From the NCBI RefSeq assembly GCF_003569805.1, contig NZ_KZ984051.1, positions 1,095,606 through 1,159,605 of the forward strand: 64,000 nucleotides of DNA. The letters are read 5' to 3'. Source of the stretch: Microbacterium halotolerans. Its GTDB lineage: Bacteria; Actinomycetota; Actinomycetes; Actinomycetales; Microbacteriaceae. Under the pieces are notes generated by a model, which was not told the DNA's origin, did no database searches, and worked only from the letters and a program-made list of their open reading frames with translations. Numbering within the stretch: the first letter of the stretch is position 1; every line of letters begins with the position of its first letter. The position numbers and the translations under genes are program-made. This document shows, piece after piece, positions 35,881 through 45,137 of this stretch.

Positions 35881-36072
35881 CGGGGCGGCGCTGCCTGGCG
35901 TGATGCAGCGTCAAGAACACGAAACGACATTCATGAGAGGAGCGAGAGCCGGTAGGCCCATCACCATGCGCTTGATCGTCGGGCTCGACCGTCCGACCTC
36001 AGACCTTCGCCGCTCGATTCTCGGCTCTCAGCGACTGACGAGACGGAATGAGATGACCGAAGGGCGTATGTC

Positions 36073-36801
36073 TCAACTCGCGCCGAGCAGTTCGGTGATC
36101 TTCGCGTAGAAGACGGTGGGGTCATCATCGGCGAGCGATGCTTTCACCATGGCGGTCCAATCATCGACGATCACCTCGACCAGACCTGATTCCAGGCCAT
36201 CCAGTGCTCGACGCGGCACCTCGCGCGGGTCGACCTTCGGGCCATCGTAGCTGGCCGTGATGTCGGTGTCGGCGGCGCCGAGGAGGACCCCTTGGACGAG
36301 CGTGCCCTGAGCTTCGAGTTCGAGGCGCACGGCGTTCGTCATGTTCCACTCCGCCGCCTTGGCTGCGGCGTACGCGCCGGCGCCGGGGCTGGCGAACCAC
36401 GACAGCGCGGAGAGCACGTTCACGATCGCGCCGCCGCCGTTCGCTGCGAGGACGGGGCTGAACTCGCGGATCACGTCGAGCGTGCCCCAGAAGTGCGTGT
36501 CCATCTCGCGACGGATCTCGGCGAGATCGCCTGTGATGAGGGCGGCACCGGTCGCGATGCCGGCGTTGTTGACGAGGAGTGTCACGTCCCGGGCGGTCGA
36601 CGCCGCCTCCACGACGGACTCGTGGTCGAACAGGTCGAGTCGCAGCGGCACCACTCGGGTGTCGTCGAAGTCGAGGCTCTCGGGACGGCGAGCCGTCGCA
36701 TAGACCTTGCTCACGCCGCGCTCGAGCAGTTCGAGCACGAACTGACGGCCGATACCGCGGTTGGCTCCTGTGACGAGGGCGATCTGATCGGTGACGTTCA
36801 T
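36073..36801 (-). CDS. Short-chain dehydrogenase/reductase
   Basis: A product of 242 residues, start chosen at the ATG behind AAGGACCCC. The cofactor motif is VTGANRGIGRQF, LLVNNAGIA follows, and the active site is SALSWFASPGAGAYAAAK (Ser, Tyr, Lys in place). A substrate cannot be named. It is divergent from a MerR regulator with a 28-bp palindrome between them, so it is very likely the regulated target. Confidence 0.9.
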   Translation of the reverse strand: MNVTDQIALVTGANRGIGRQFVLELLERGVSKVYATARRPESLDFDDTRVVPLRLDLFDHESVVEAASTARDVTLLVNNAGIATGAALITGDLAEIRREMDTHFWGTLDVIREFSPVLAANGGGAIVNVLSALSWFASPGAGAYAAAKAAEWNMTNAVRLELEAQGTLVQGVLLGAADTDITASYDGPKVDPREVPRRALDGLESGLVEVIVDDWTAMVKASLADDDPTVFYAKITELLGAS

Positions 36802-36869
36802 GGGGTCCTTGCTTCCTGAGTGGATCTGAAGTTCCGCGACCCGGATCGGGTCGGTCATGACTACGCTAA

Positions 36870-36897
36870 GACTTGACGTTGGCGTCAACGTCAAGTC
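36870..36897. promoter_or_regulatory. MerR operator in the divergent promoter
   Basis: Perfect 12-bp arms GACTTGACGTTG and CAACGTCAAGTC around a four-base centre GCGT. It contains a TTGAC -35-like element on each strand and lies 20 bases before the MerR start and 69 bases before the SDR start. Symmetry and position fit MerR-family control of both genes. Confidence 0.75.
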
Positions 36898-36916
36898 GAG
36901 AAACGGATTCAGGATC

Positions 36917-37336
36917 ATGGCGGCTCAAGTGCGGATAGGTGAGGTGGCACGCCGTGCTGGCGTCAGCACCAGGGCACTCCGGTACTACGAGGAGCAGGGT
37001 CTGCTCGCGTCGGAGCGCACCCACGGCGGACAGCGCATGTACCCGGAGTCAGCGGTGGAACGGGTCCGACTCATCCAGCAGCTCTTCACCGCCCGTCTGT
37101 CCAGCCGCACCATCCTGCAGCTGATGCCCTGCATCGAGTCCGGAGAGGCCTCCCCGGAGGCTCTCGATCTGATGGCCGCAGAGCGTCATCGGATCGACGC
37201 GGCACTGTCGGAACTCAGCGCCGCACGCGATGCTCTCGACCGCATGATCGACATCGCGAACCATCCGACTCCCGAACACTGCCCTGCACTCCGTGAGCCC
37301 GCCTGGACGGCCTACAAAGCACCCGCACAGCAGTGA
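36917..37336 (+). CDS. MerR-family transcriptional regulator
   Basis: A regulator of 139 residues. The DNA-binding part is RIGEVARRAGVSTRALRYYEEQGLL with the second wing GQRMY, followed by the dimer helix. The short C terminus contains two Cys-poor helices and one Cys in TPEHCPAL, so a metal ligand set is not obvious; a small organic effector is more likely. The ATG at 36917 was chosen because the family motif starts seven residues later. Confidence 0.92.
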   Translation: MAAQVRIGEVARRAGVSTRALRYYEEQGLLASERTHGGQRMYPESAVERVRLIQQLFTARLSSRTILQLMPCIESGEASPEALDLMAAERHRIDAALSELSAARDALDRMIDIANHPTPEHCPALREPAWTAYKAPAQQ

Positions 37337-37729
37337 CTCGCGGGAAGGCCTCAGCTCGACGACGTGCCGTCGAACGCGGGAAGCCTGAACCGCCGAATCG
37401 CGCAACGCACCGTCGCATACATCGATCGATGTGCCCCTGCTCGAATGTCCGCCAGGGGGCGCGTCCTGAGGAGTCCAGCAGGCAGGGCGGCTCAGGAGCT
37501 CGAACTTCTGGGACAGGAGCGGTCAACTGCTCGTCAACGCTACGCTGCAAACGCACCGATCCGATTCCTTCCGCTTCGAATGCTCTGGCGAGCAGATCAT
37601 GAGCCTGAGCTGCGCGATGCACCAAGCGCTGTGTGTGCATCAGAGCCGAGACGTGCCACTGCGTCATCGATGCCGTGGTAGCTCATCTGGACCGATATCT
37701 GCAGTCCTGGCGGTGCTGTTCGCAGCGAG
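37337..37729. other. Intergenic stretch without recognisable gene
   Basis: 393 bases between the MerR gene and the convergent quinone oxidoreductase gene. Several open frames cross it on both strands but none has a convincing start, ribosome site or recognisable protein. No clear hairpin or repeat was seen. It may hold the decayed end of a lost gene. Confidence 0.4.
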
Positions 37730-38662
37730 TCAGTCGATGATGATGACGAGCTTCCCGCCGCTGGAAGTGGGAGCGTTTTCGAGATCGATGAGGGCCGGGA
37801 TGGCGTCGGCAAGAGTGACAGTGCGGGAGATGCGGGTGGTGATCTCCCCTCGTCCAGCGGCATCCGCGACGTGTTGAAGGTCGTTGCTGTCAGGCCGGCC
37901 CATGAATGCGGTGTAGGGGCCGGGCAGGATGCTGCGTGCGAACTTTGCTGCCGAAGGGACTATGTCGATGATTCGCCCGCCGGGCTTGAGCATCCGGCGT
38001 GCGGTGACGAAAGGCAGGGTGCCCGCAGTGTCGAAGACGACATCGAACCGACCGGTCGGGGGTACGGGGTCAAGATCGAAGGCGATGACAGTATCGACGC
38101 CAAGCTGGCGAGCATCTGCCTCTGACCCCGACCGGCAGCTGCCGGTCACGGAGGCGCCTGCACCGGTTGCGACCTGCACGGCTACTCGGCCGACGCCACC
38201 AAGACAGCCATTGATGAATATGTCTTGCCCGGGCTGCAGCCTGCCGGCCTTGGTCACAGCCTGGTAGGCGGTGAGCCCGATGACGGGCAGGGTGGCGGCT
38301 TGGGCGAAGGAGACGGCGTCGGGCTTGTGAGCGACGGACTGTTCGTCTGCGATCACGAGCTCTGCGAACGCTCCCGCCTGTCGCAGACGCGCGGCACCCA
38401 ACACTTCATCACCGACCTCGAGGCGGGTCACACCCTCTCCGACCTGTTCGATGATCCCGGCGAAGTCGTGGCCGACACTGCGAGGGAACCTTCTTCCGGT
38501 CATCGTGCGCATCTCCCCGCGGCGGATCTTCCAGTCCATGGCGTTCGCAGCGGCTGCACGCACTCGTACCAGCACCTGACCTCGGCCCGGCGTCGGGGTA
38601 TCCGCGTCTCCAAGGGCAAGAACGTCGGGTCCTCCGTAGCGGTGGTACTCCAAGCGCTTCAT
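37730..38662 (-). CDS. Zinc-independent quinone oxidoreductase-like MDR protein
   Basis: A product of 310 residues of the medium-chain dehydrogenase family without zinc ligands. The N-terminal part is VLALGDADTPTPGRGQVLVRV, and the cofactor loop is NGCLGGVGRVAVQVA. Such NADPH enzymes reduce quinones or reactive enals. It is the last of three coupled genes (NTF2-like protein, membrane protein, this enzyme), probably controlled by the divergent TetR regulator at 39630. Confidence 0.88.
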   Translation of the reverse strand: MKRLEYHRYGGPDVLALGDADTPTPGRGQVLVRVRAAAANAMDWKIRRGEMRTMTGRRFPRSVGHDFAGIIEQVGEGVTRLEVGDEVLGAARLRQAGAFAELVIADEQSVAHKPDAVSFAQAATLPVIGLTAYQAVTKAGRLQPGQDIFINGCLGGVGRVAVQVATGAGASVTGSCRSGSEADARQLGVDTVIAFDLDPVPPTGRFDVVFDTAGTLPFVTARRMLKPGGRIIDIVPSAAKFARSILPGPYTAFMGRPDSNDLQHVADAAGRGEITTRISRTVTLADAIPALIDLENAPTSSGGKLVIIID

Positions 38663-39135
38663 CGTGTTCTCGTCGCAGCGTTCAGCCCGCGACGCGCCAG
38701 GGCGTAGCCGGTGCCGATGGCGGCCAGGATGGGGATCGTGTACCTCAGCTGCGGCCAGTTGTCCTTCCCTGGCGGGTCCATGCTCGCCGTTCCGGGGTAG
38801 AAGAACGCGGACAGCTGGCTCACCCAGTACACCGACGCGGAAAGGGCAGCCGCGTCCAAGCCCACACGCCCAGAGCCGGGCCGCCACAGGTTCACCAGCG
38901 TGGCCACCGACAGCGCCACCCCGGAACTCATCGTCTGCGCGTTGTGGAATTTGGCGTGCGGAGGCCAGGACGCGTTGTAGATGTGGGTCTCGTTGAAATC
39001 GAACACGAACGGGCCGATGATCTGCCCTGCGGCGGTCGCCGATATCAGGGTCTTGCCTACGATCGCGGACGTCGCCCGAGCGGCCGGTGCTGGGCGCGAC
39101 GAGGTGCGGGTGGTCCAGGGTGCTTTCGCTTTCAT
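38659..39135 (-). CDS. Small membrane protein, unknown function
   Basis: A protein of 158 residues with four hydrophobic segments, near 25-45, 68-85, 95-115 and 130-148. The segment FVFDFNETHIYNASWPPHAKFHNAQ between the first two helices is conserved-looking, with several His and Asp. Similar four-helix proteins are found next to oxidoreductases in other bacteria, but I cannot assign a function. Start and stop overlap both neighbours, so it belongs to the oxidoreductase operon. Confidence 0.75.
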   Translation of the reverse strand: MKAKAPWTTRTSSRPAPAARATSAIVGKTLISATAAGQIIGPFVFDFNETHIYNASWPPHAKFHNAQTMSSGVALSVATLVNLWRPGSGRVGLDAAALSASVYWVSQLSAFFYPGTASMDPPGKDNWPQLRYTIPILAAIGTGYALARRGLNAATRTR

Positions 39136-39545
39136 CAGTGCTCGTCGACGGCGGCGGCATGGATGGGCGAGATGACCCGGCTCGCGATCAGCCAGCGACC
39201 CTCATGCAGAGCAACCGTATCGTCGTAGACGACAGCGTGCAGGGCGCCATCGTGCATGATCATCAGTCCCTTGGACCGCACTGACGCCGTCGACTCTCCG
39301 GTCTCTGTGATGACTATGTTGGTCACGAAATGCGACAGGGGCGCGAACCCGGAAGCGAACATCTGCCCCGCAGCGGCACTCAAGGCTTCGATGCCATGGA
39401 AGGCGCCCATCCCCGAGCGAGTCATGTCATACGTCGCCTCCGGGATGAACACCTCCCCGAGCTGGTCCAGCAGATTCTCGTCGGCAACAAACGCATGACG
39501 GGCGAGAGTTTCAGCGATCTGCTGACGATCGACGGCTGTGAGCAT
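39135..39545 (-). CDS. SnoaL/NTF2-like protein
   Basis: A soluble protein of 136 residues with the alpha+beta cone fold of SnoaL-like proteins: VDRQQIAETLARHAFVADEN, then LDQLGEVFIPEATYDM, GIEALSAAAGQMF, LSHFVTNIVI and a C-terminal sheet ending in GRWLIASRVISPIH. His and Asp residues in the cavity positions suggest an isomerase or hydrolase of a small ring compound. First gene of the three-gene operon. Confidence 0.85.
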   Translation of the reverse strand: MLTAVDRQQIAETLARHAFVADENLLDQLGEVFIPEATYDMTRSGMGAFHGIEALSAAAGQMFASGFAPLSHFVTNIVITETGESTASVRSKGLMIMHDGALHAVVYDDTVALHEGRWLIASRVISPIHAAAVDEH

Positions 39546-39561
39546 GATTTCTCCCTTAGTT

Positions 39562-39574
39562 GGTACTCAGTACC
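39562..39574. promoter_or_regulatory. TetR operator candidate
   Basis: Perfect palindrome GGTACT-C-AGTACC between the NTF2-like gene and the divergent TetR gene, 17 bases before the former. A second ACTCAGT-containing stretch lies at about 39581-39589. Confidence 0.6.
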
Positions 39575-39629
39575 GTATCAGACTCAGTCCACTTTGGGAC
39601 GCTGGTCAAGCGTGCGCTAGCATGTCGTC

Positions 39630-40283
39630 ATGCCCGAGCGACCCTCTGAGGTGAAGAGACCTCCGCTGTCCTTGGTCGAACGGAAACAGCGTGCAGCACG
39701 CAGCCGGATCATCGATGCTGCGGATGCTCTCTTCGCCGAGCGAGGCTTCGACAGCGTCTCCGTCACGGACATCGCAGAGCGTGCTGAGGTGGGACGCACC
39801 ACGTTCTTTCGGCATTTCGGGGACAAAGCTGAGGTCGTCTTCGCCAAAGAGCAGGCGATGTTCGACACAATCGCCGATGCGACATCCGTGATGCGGATTC
39901 CCGCACAGTCCGCGGACTCCCTTGCAGGCGCTTTGAGTGCACTCGAACCTCTTGTGATCCAACTGTGCAGGCAGGCGACTGCCGACCTCGCTGCCTACCA
40001 GCGGCACACGCTCCTCCTCGACGCGCACGAGGAACTGCGCGCACGCGACGCGCTGAAGAACCAGTACATCTCGAACGAACTCGCGAAAGTGCTCCTCAAG
40101 CACGACGTTCCCCCCGCCATCGCCACCATGGCGGCGCAGCTTGCATTGTCCTGCTACTCCAGCGGCCGCATCCTGGCCACTGCCCCTAGCGACCTCATCC
40201 CCAAGACACGCGCCGCCTTCCGCAGCACGCTTGCGATCAACTCAGCGCCCGACGAGGTGCTCATGCAAGATCTGCCTGGCTAA
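39630..40283 (+). CDS. TetR-family transcriptional regulator
   Basis: A regulator of 217 residues with RIIDAADALFAERGFDSVSV and AERAEVGRTTFFRHFGDKAEV at the N terminus. The helical C-terminal domain contains two Cys (LCRQA, LSCYS). Divergent from the NTF2-like/oxidoreductase operon and most likely its repressor through the palindrome at 39562. Confidence 0.92.
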   Translation: MPERPSEVKRPPLSLVERKQRAARSRIIDAADALFAERGFDSVSVTDIAERAEVGRTTFFRHFGDKAEVVFAKEQAMFDTIADATSVMRIPAQSADSLAGALSALEPLVIQLCRQATADLAAYQRHTLLLDAHEELRARDALKNQYISNELAKVLLKHDVPPAIATMAAQLALSCYSSGRILATAPSDLIPKTRAAFRSTLAINSAPDEVLMQDLPG

Positions 40284-40597
40284 CGGGTTATTCGCTCGCG
40301 CGGATCAACGCCCCACGTCCCGACCAACTGCGGCGCAGAGCCGAAGCCGACCACGATCTGCTGACCGCGCGGGGCCGCGCCGTGCGTCACACAGAAGCGG
40401 CAACGACCGGGCCCAGTCTCCAGAAGGTCGCCGACGCGGTGCACGGCGCGCTGCTCCGACAGCCCTTCGACACACGTGCCACAGATTCGCCGCCCGCGCT
40501 GCCTCGAGACAGGGAACGGCGCGTCTCGGGGCGCCCTCAGGCGCCGGGCGTAGCCTGTGGGCGATGAGCGACTACATCGTCCGCCCCGCGACCGCAC
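40280..40597 (-). CDS. Possible small protein with two cysteine pairs
   Basis: Not recognised. The frame has coding-like third positions and contains CGTC and, 29 residues later, CRFC, which together could bind zinc, followed by HGAAPRGQQIVVGFGSAPQL. The only ATG (40597) would overlap the start of the divergent GNAT gene. The stop overlaps the TetR stop. It could be a real small zinc-ribbon protein with an unrecognised start, or the tail of a lost gene. Confidence 0.3.
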   Translation of the reverse strand: MRSRGGRCSRSSPTGYARRLRAPRDAPFPVSRQRGRRICGTCVEGLSEQRAVHRVGDLLETGPGRCRFCVTHGAAPRGQQIVVGFGSAPQLVGTWGVDPRERITR

Positions 40598-41070
40598 CCG
40601 ACATGGCAGCGGTGCACGAGATCCTGCAGCCGTACGTGATGAGGCGCATCCTGCTCGGCAAGGATCTCGTCGTGCTCTACGAGGCGACGCAGGAGTTCGT
40701 CGTCGCGGTCGACGATGCCGGCAGCGTGATCGGCTGCGGAGCTCTCCACGTGATGTGGCAGGACCTCGGCGAGATCCGCACGCTCATCGTCACCGACGAG
40801 TGGCTGCACCACGGCGTGGGCGGTGCGATCGTCGAGGCGCTCGAGGGGAACGCCCGCAGACTGGGTCTCACGCGTCTGTTCTGCCTCACGTTCGAGACCG
40901 GCTTCTTCGAGCGTCGCGGCTTCGCCGAGATCGGCGAGCAGGTCGTCTCACCCGACGTCTACTCGCAGCTCGTGCGCAGCCCCGACGAGGGCATCGCCGA
41001 GTTCCTCGACCTGGCGCACGTGAAGCCGAACACCCTCGGCAACAGCCGGATGCTGAAGGATCTGCGGTAG
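40564..41070 (+). CDS. GNAT acetyltransferase, probable N-acetylglutamate synthase
   Basis: A compact acetyltransferase of 168 residues. The pattern RPATAPDMAAVHEILQPYV, then LVVLYEATQEFVVA, HVMWQDLGEIRTLIV, the acetyl-CoA loop HHGVGGAIVEAL and FFERRGFAEIG is that of the short amino-acid N-acetyltransferases that start arginine synthesis in actinobacteria. No other arginine gene is near, which is normal for this type. Confidence 0.8.
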   Translation: MSDYIVRPATAPDMAAVHEILQPYVMRRILLGKDLVVLYEATQEFVVAVDDAGSVIGCGALHVMWQDLGEIRTLIVTDEWLHHGVGGAIVEALEGNARRLGLTRLFCLTFETGFFERRGFAEIGEQVVSPDVYSQLVRSPDEGIAEFLDLAHVKPNTLGNSRMLKDLR

Positions 41071-41252
41071 CGGCACCCGCCGAGCACGGTCGGTGCCGCT
41101 GCTTCATCGCGCTGGGCGGCACGCACCGAGGCTCCTCGCCACAGGCTAGGAAGAGCACGTGCCGGATGCACAGCGGATCCGAAAATCTCCTAGTCTGAAT
41201 TCTGACGACTGGATGCCGCCGTCGTGCGGCCGGGCACGGACGGGGCGCTGCG

Positions 41253-42047
41253 ATGGCGAAGGCATTGATCTGGACCCTGACGGGCGTGATCGTGGTCGGG
41301 GCCGGCATCGCGGGCGTCGCCGCATGGTCGCTGATGTCGAGCCCGGATGCCCCTGCCGCGGGTGACGAAGAGGCAGGTGCCCCGGTCGCCGGAATCGTCG
41401 TCGAAGATGAGGTCCCCGCGCTGTACACGGGCAATGAGCTCGAGTGGTTCTTGCTGGGTGCGAAGGAATTCGGCTCATTGACGGGGCAGCCCGGCCTCGT
41501 GGCGGGCGATGTGAGCAGCGAACTATGGTCCGTGGGAGAGTCCGAAGGATGGACCGTTCAGGAGGAGCACTGCCGCGCCGAGTTCAGCGGGACCGATGAG
41601 CTTGTGATCGGTGAACGCAGCGCGCGGTTCGCCGAGGAGGGCTCTGAGTCGGCGGTCAGCGGCGGCATCATCCGGGCGAGTCAGTACGCGACACCGGAGC
41701 TGGCTGTGGAGCGCACGGTCGAGCGAATGGACCCCGCGGGGTCCTGCTCGCGCACGACCTTCGGCTACTACGACGGCTCGGAACTCCAGTCGGAGAGCTC
41801 ACGCACGCTGCTCGCAGAGCGCAAGGCCGAGGGCGTGCAGGTGGTGGTGGAGCGCGAAGAGACCGTGGAGGTCGCATCGCAGGTGTCCTCGGAGGCGATG
41901 ATCGGTCGGATGGTCGCGGGAAACGTCTACGTCGAAGTGTGGTCGAGCCATGATGACCTCGCCGCGATGGACCCGGAGGGCCTCGCCGAAGCCCTGCTCG
42001 AACGGGCCGCGCACGCCCACGAGCAGCTGACCCAGCACAAGCGCTGA
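41253..42047 (+). CDS. Hypothetical membrane-anchored exported protein
   Basis: Not recognised. The product has 264 residues with one N-terminal membrane helix (ALIWTLTGVIVVGAGIAGVA) and no lipobox, then an acidic linker and a globular external domain with only two Cys (EHCRAEF and GSCSRTT) that may form a disulfide. The second half is rich in Glu, Val and Ser. The style is that of actinobacterial sensor-like exported proteins. It converges with the von Willebrand A gene. Confidence 0.65.
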   Translation: MAKALIWTLTGVIVVGAGIAGVAAWSLMSSPDAPAAGDEEAGAPVAGIVVEDEVPALYTGNELEWFLLGAKEFGSLTGQPGLVAGDVSSELWSVGESEGWTVQEEHCRAEFSGTDELVIGERSARFAEEGSESAVSGGIIRASQYATPELAVERTVERMDPAGSCSRTTFGYYDGSELQSESSRTLLAERKAEGVQVVVEREETVEVASQVSSEAMIGRMVAGNVYVEVWSSHDDLAAMDPEGLAEALLERAAHAHEQLTQHKR

Positions 42048-42158
42048 CGCCGGAGGCGTGTGAGTCTCGGGACGGATGAGGGTGACCACGACAACCGGAG
42101 TGAGAGCGCTCGACTCCGGCTGATGCCCTCGGCCCCGACCGTCGCCGTATGCCGGGCT

Positions 42159-42176
42159 GTCGGCTGAGCAGCCGAC
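42159..42176. terminator. Hairpin between convergent genes
   Basis: Perfect 7-bp stem GTCGGCT with AGCCGAC and a GAGC loop in the 192-base gap between two convergent genes; it may serve both. Confidence 0.45.
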
Positions 42177-42239
42177 GAGCCGCAAGACCGCTCCAGCGCG
42201 CGTATGCGGCGCACGGCGGAGGCGTTGGCTCGTAGGGTG

Positions 42240-45014
42240 CTAGTCGCCGCCCTTGCGGTACATCAGCTCGCCCTCGCAGAACTCGGGCTCGCAGTGCTGG
42301 TGCAGGGCTTCGAACACGAGGCGCGATTGTGACGTGTCGTAGTCGAAATCGTTCCAGCAGCCCGACCAGTCCTCCTTGACCGCTTCTTCACATGCGTCAG
42401 GAACGCCCGGAGGATAGTAGGTCAGAATCATCGTCGTCGCAGTCGCGGTGCATCCCCCACCGGGAGTGCCCTCAGAGCAGAGCGTCGCGCTCGACGTGCC
42501 GTCGATCTCGTACCACGCGCTTCCCTTGTCGATTTCGAGCAGGAACCCATCCGGATTCTCGGCAAGCCATTCGTCCACGCTGAAGCACTCGGAACGGTAA
42601 GTGTTCTTCTCATCCGGGCACCATTCGCCCTGGAACTCGACCGGGAAGCCGTTGCGTTCGGCCGCAGCTTCGAAATCGTCCGCATCGTCTGTGCCTCCGT
42701 TCGACCCGGCGTCGCTGCGTGGAACGTTCTCGGCCTCCACACCCTGTGCATAGGTGCTTTCGAGAGAGGCATCGATCACGCGGATCTCGTCGACGCGCGC
42801 GCCGGGCTGGCGTGCCTCGAGCCACTCGTGCTTGCTGCCGTCGGTTGCGAAGACCACACTCCGGCCGAGGCGATCGGACACCACGTAGTTGTAGATCGCC
42901 GCGGCATGGAAGCCGAAGTCCGTTCCTCCGGGCATCACGTTCGCCGCCGTTTCGACGGAGTCTCCGATCCGGATGCCCCTCATATGCGGCAGCGCCGACC
43001 CCGCCGAGTAGTCGACGGGGTATCCGGTCAGTGCCCGCGCCGACGCTGTGACCCCCGCGACAGCCCCGTCGATGACGTCCACTCGCAACCACGGCTGATC
43101 AGGGAACGGCGTCCAGGTCACGACATCGGTCCACTGCATGTCGCTCGGCGACGGCTCGGCGTAGGGCAGTGCGTCGGGGAGCACGGTCAGCACCTCGTCG
43201 ACCGTCATGCCGAGTCGGATGGGCCCGAGCCCATCGAACGTGGCCTCCCACGAGGCGAACTCCCCGTCGTCGGGCAGACAAGCGCACACGATGACCTTGG
43301 TGATCGTGTCGTCGCCGTAGACCCGGTAGGCGTACGGGCTGTCGTCCGAGATCCGGTACACGCCGAAGGAGCCGTAATCGTCCTCGCCCGAGTCGACGGG
43401 GTCGCCGTAGACGTCAGCGGCTCTGCTGATCGCGTTGCCGACCGCGACGCCGTCGAGCGTGGCGACCTCGTGAGTCGGTGCGATTGCTGCTGCCACGCCC
43501 GCGCGGAACTCGATCGTTCCCCACGAGCAGTCGACGTACACGTACTCGATGCCGTCGATCGTGCGCTCGTCGACGATCTCGAAGCCCGGCAGACCGCGCA
43601 CCTCGTCGAGCGGCATGCCGAGCCGCACGCCGCCGAAGCCGCGGTCGCTGAGCACCGCATCGGATTCCACACCTGCCGCGCGCGAGACGCGGGGGCCGAG
43701 CTGCTGCACGTTCGCTGCCGAGATGTACCCGCCGCCGCCTACGCGTCCGATGCACTGCAGCTGCTGCTGTGCCTGCTCGTCGTCGTCGATCGCGAAGCCG
43801 ACGGAGTGGATCGTGAGCTGCGGGTTCGCCGCGCGCAGATCGCTCGCGACTTCGCATGCCGGTGGCGGTGAGCAGGTGTCGACGCCGTCGGAGACGAGCA
43901 CGATCGTGCCTGGCCCGTCGGCGGGCAGCATCTCGGCGGCGGTGCGCATCGACGGGCCGAGCGGAGTGAATCCAGATGCCTCGATGCCGTCGAGCGCCGA
44001 CGCGAGTCCGTCGCGGTCGAGCGCGCCGAGCGGCTGCACCGTCTTGACGTCCTCGCAGCCGTGCTCGCGCTCGCTCTCGTCGTTGCCGGTCCCGGTGCCG
44101 AACACGAGCAAGCCGACCTCTGCTGAGTCAGGCAGCAGTCCGATCGCCTCGGTCATCGCGTTGCGGGCGTCGTCCATGCGGTTCCGGTCGCCCGAAGTCA
44201 AGCGCAGCATCGAGCCCGACGCGTCGAGCACCAGCACGATCGGGCCGGTCTCGTCAGCGCGGGCGTCGTCGGCGAGGTCGGCGGCACTGGACGCGGTGTC
44301 GGTGTAGGGGAGGACTCCTCCGGATGAGTCGTCGCCCGACTCGCCGGGGGAGCCGCCGTCAGACTGGCCGTCGGTGTCATCGTCGGCTGCGCTGCCAGGA
44401 TCACTGTCGGCGCCCGTCGTTCCGTCGGGGTCGTCCGCACCGGTGGCGCCGGCGGCCGAGGACTGTTCCGCTGCCGCAACCGCGCGGTTCACGGCCAGAG
44501 TCCCCGTGACAGCGGCGGCGGCGACGACGAGCGCGGCGACCACGGCGAGTGCGCCGACGAGCAGGCCGCGTCGCCTCCGTGGAACGGGGGGCGTGCCCGC
44601 GGGCGAGCCAGATGGAGCGGGTGCGGAATGCGGAGCCGGATCGGAGGACGGGGCCGGTGCGAGTTCCGATACCTCGGCATCCTGCATCGTTTCGGCCGGG
44701 TGGGGAGCCGCGTCTTGGGGAGGCGGGTCTGCCTCAGGCATCCGTTCTGCAGGCACGGTCGTCGGTGCGGAGGCAGGCGGCTGCGGATTCTCGTGCTGCG
44801 GGTGCGACGGCACGGCGCTTCCCGTCTGGGCCGCAGTCGGCACGGGGGCGATGTTCTGCTGCACCCAGTCGATGAGCGCGGGGTACGCGTTCGGATGACG
44901 CGCGGCGAGGTGCCCGAGCAGCGGGTACTCCGAGACGATCTGCGCGAGGGCGACGGCGGGCGTGGTCGGGTCGACGAGCGCCTGCTCGGCCGCTTGCTGT
45001 CTCGGGTCGGGCAC
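42240..45014 (-). CDS. LRV - transmembrane - von Willebrand A domain protein
   Basis: A large protein of 924 residues. The GTG at 45014 was chosen because CAGGAGGTCACC precedes it; the frame remains open for another 800 bases but enters the divergent gene. Residues 1-70 are a variant leucine-rich repeat (AEQALVDPTTPAVALAQIV and VSEYPLLGHLAARHPNAYP). A Pro/Ala-rich linker, one membrane helix (near 190-215) and an acidic linker follow. Next is a von Willebrand A domain with the metal site DASGSM, FTPLG and VSDGVD. The last 400 residues are unrecognised and Cys-containing, and should be extracellular. Confidence 0.8.
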   Translation of the reverse strand: MPDPRQQAAEQALVDPTTPAVALAQIVSEYPLLGHLAARHPNAYPALIDWVQQNIAPVPTAAQTGSAVPSHPQHENPQPPASAPTTVPAERMPEADPPPQDAAPHPAETMQDAEVSELAPAPSSDPAPHSAPAPSGSPAGTPPVPRRRRGLLVGALAVVAALVVAAAAVTGTLAVNRAVAAAEQSSAAGATGADDPDGTTGADSDPGSAADDDTDGQSDGGSPGESGDDSSGGVLPYTDTASSAADLADDARADETGPIVLVLDASGSMLRLTSGDRNRMDDARNAMTEAIGLLPDSAEVGLLVFGTGTGNDESEREHGCEDVKTVQPLGALDRDGLASALDGIEASGFTPLGPSMRTAAEMLPADGPGTIVLVSDGVDTCSPPPACEVASDLRAANPQLTIHSVGFAIDDDEQAQQQLQCIGRVGGGGYISAANVQQLGPRVSRAAGVESDAVLSDRGFGGVRLGMPLDEVRGLPGFEIVDERTIDGIEYVYVDCSWGTIEFRAGVAAAIAPTHEVATLDGVAVGNAISRAADVYGDPVDSGEDDYGSFGVYRISDDSPYAYRVYGDDTITKVIVCACLPDDGEFASWEATFDGLGPIRLGMTVDEVLTVLPDALPYAEPSPSDMQWTDVVTWTPFPDQPWLRVDVIDGAVAGVTASARALTGYPVDYSAGSALPHMRGIRIGDSVETAANVMPGGTDFGFHAAAIYNYVVSDRLGRSVVFATDGSKHEWLEARQPGARVDEIRVIDASLESTYAQGVEAENVPRSDAGSNGGTDDADDFEAAAERNGFPVEFQGEWCPDEKNTYRSECFSVDEWLAENPDGFLLEIDKGSAWYEIDGTSSATLCSEGTPGGGCTATATTMILTYYPPGVPDACEEAVKEDWSGCWNDFDYDTSQSRLVFEALHQHCEPEFCEGELMYRKGGD

Positions 45015-45137
45015 GGTGACCTCCTGGTGGAAGTATATTGGCGTCTTCGCGGTTGATGCCAGGTGCAGTTCCGCGGCAAAGGTCGCCGCGCCGGACCATG
45101 CCAGCGCCTCACAGCGATCGCGGCTTAATCTGGAACC

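Noticed and set aside
37215..37681. Overlapping open frames on both strands downstream of the MerR gene
   Set aside because: None shows a start signal or recognisable protein; they look like chance open frames in high-GC DNA.
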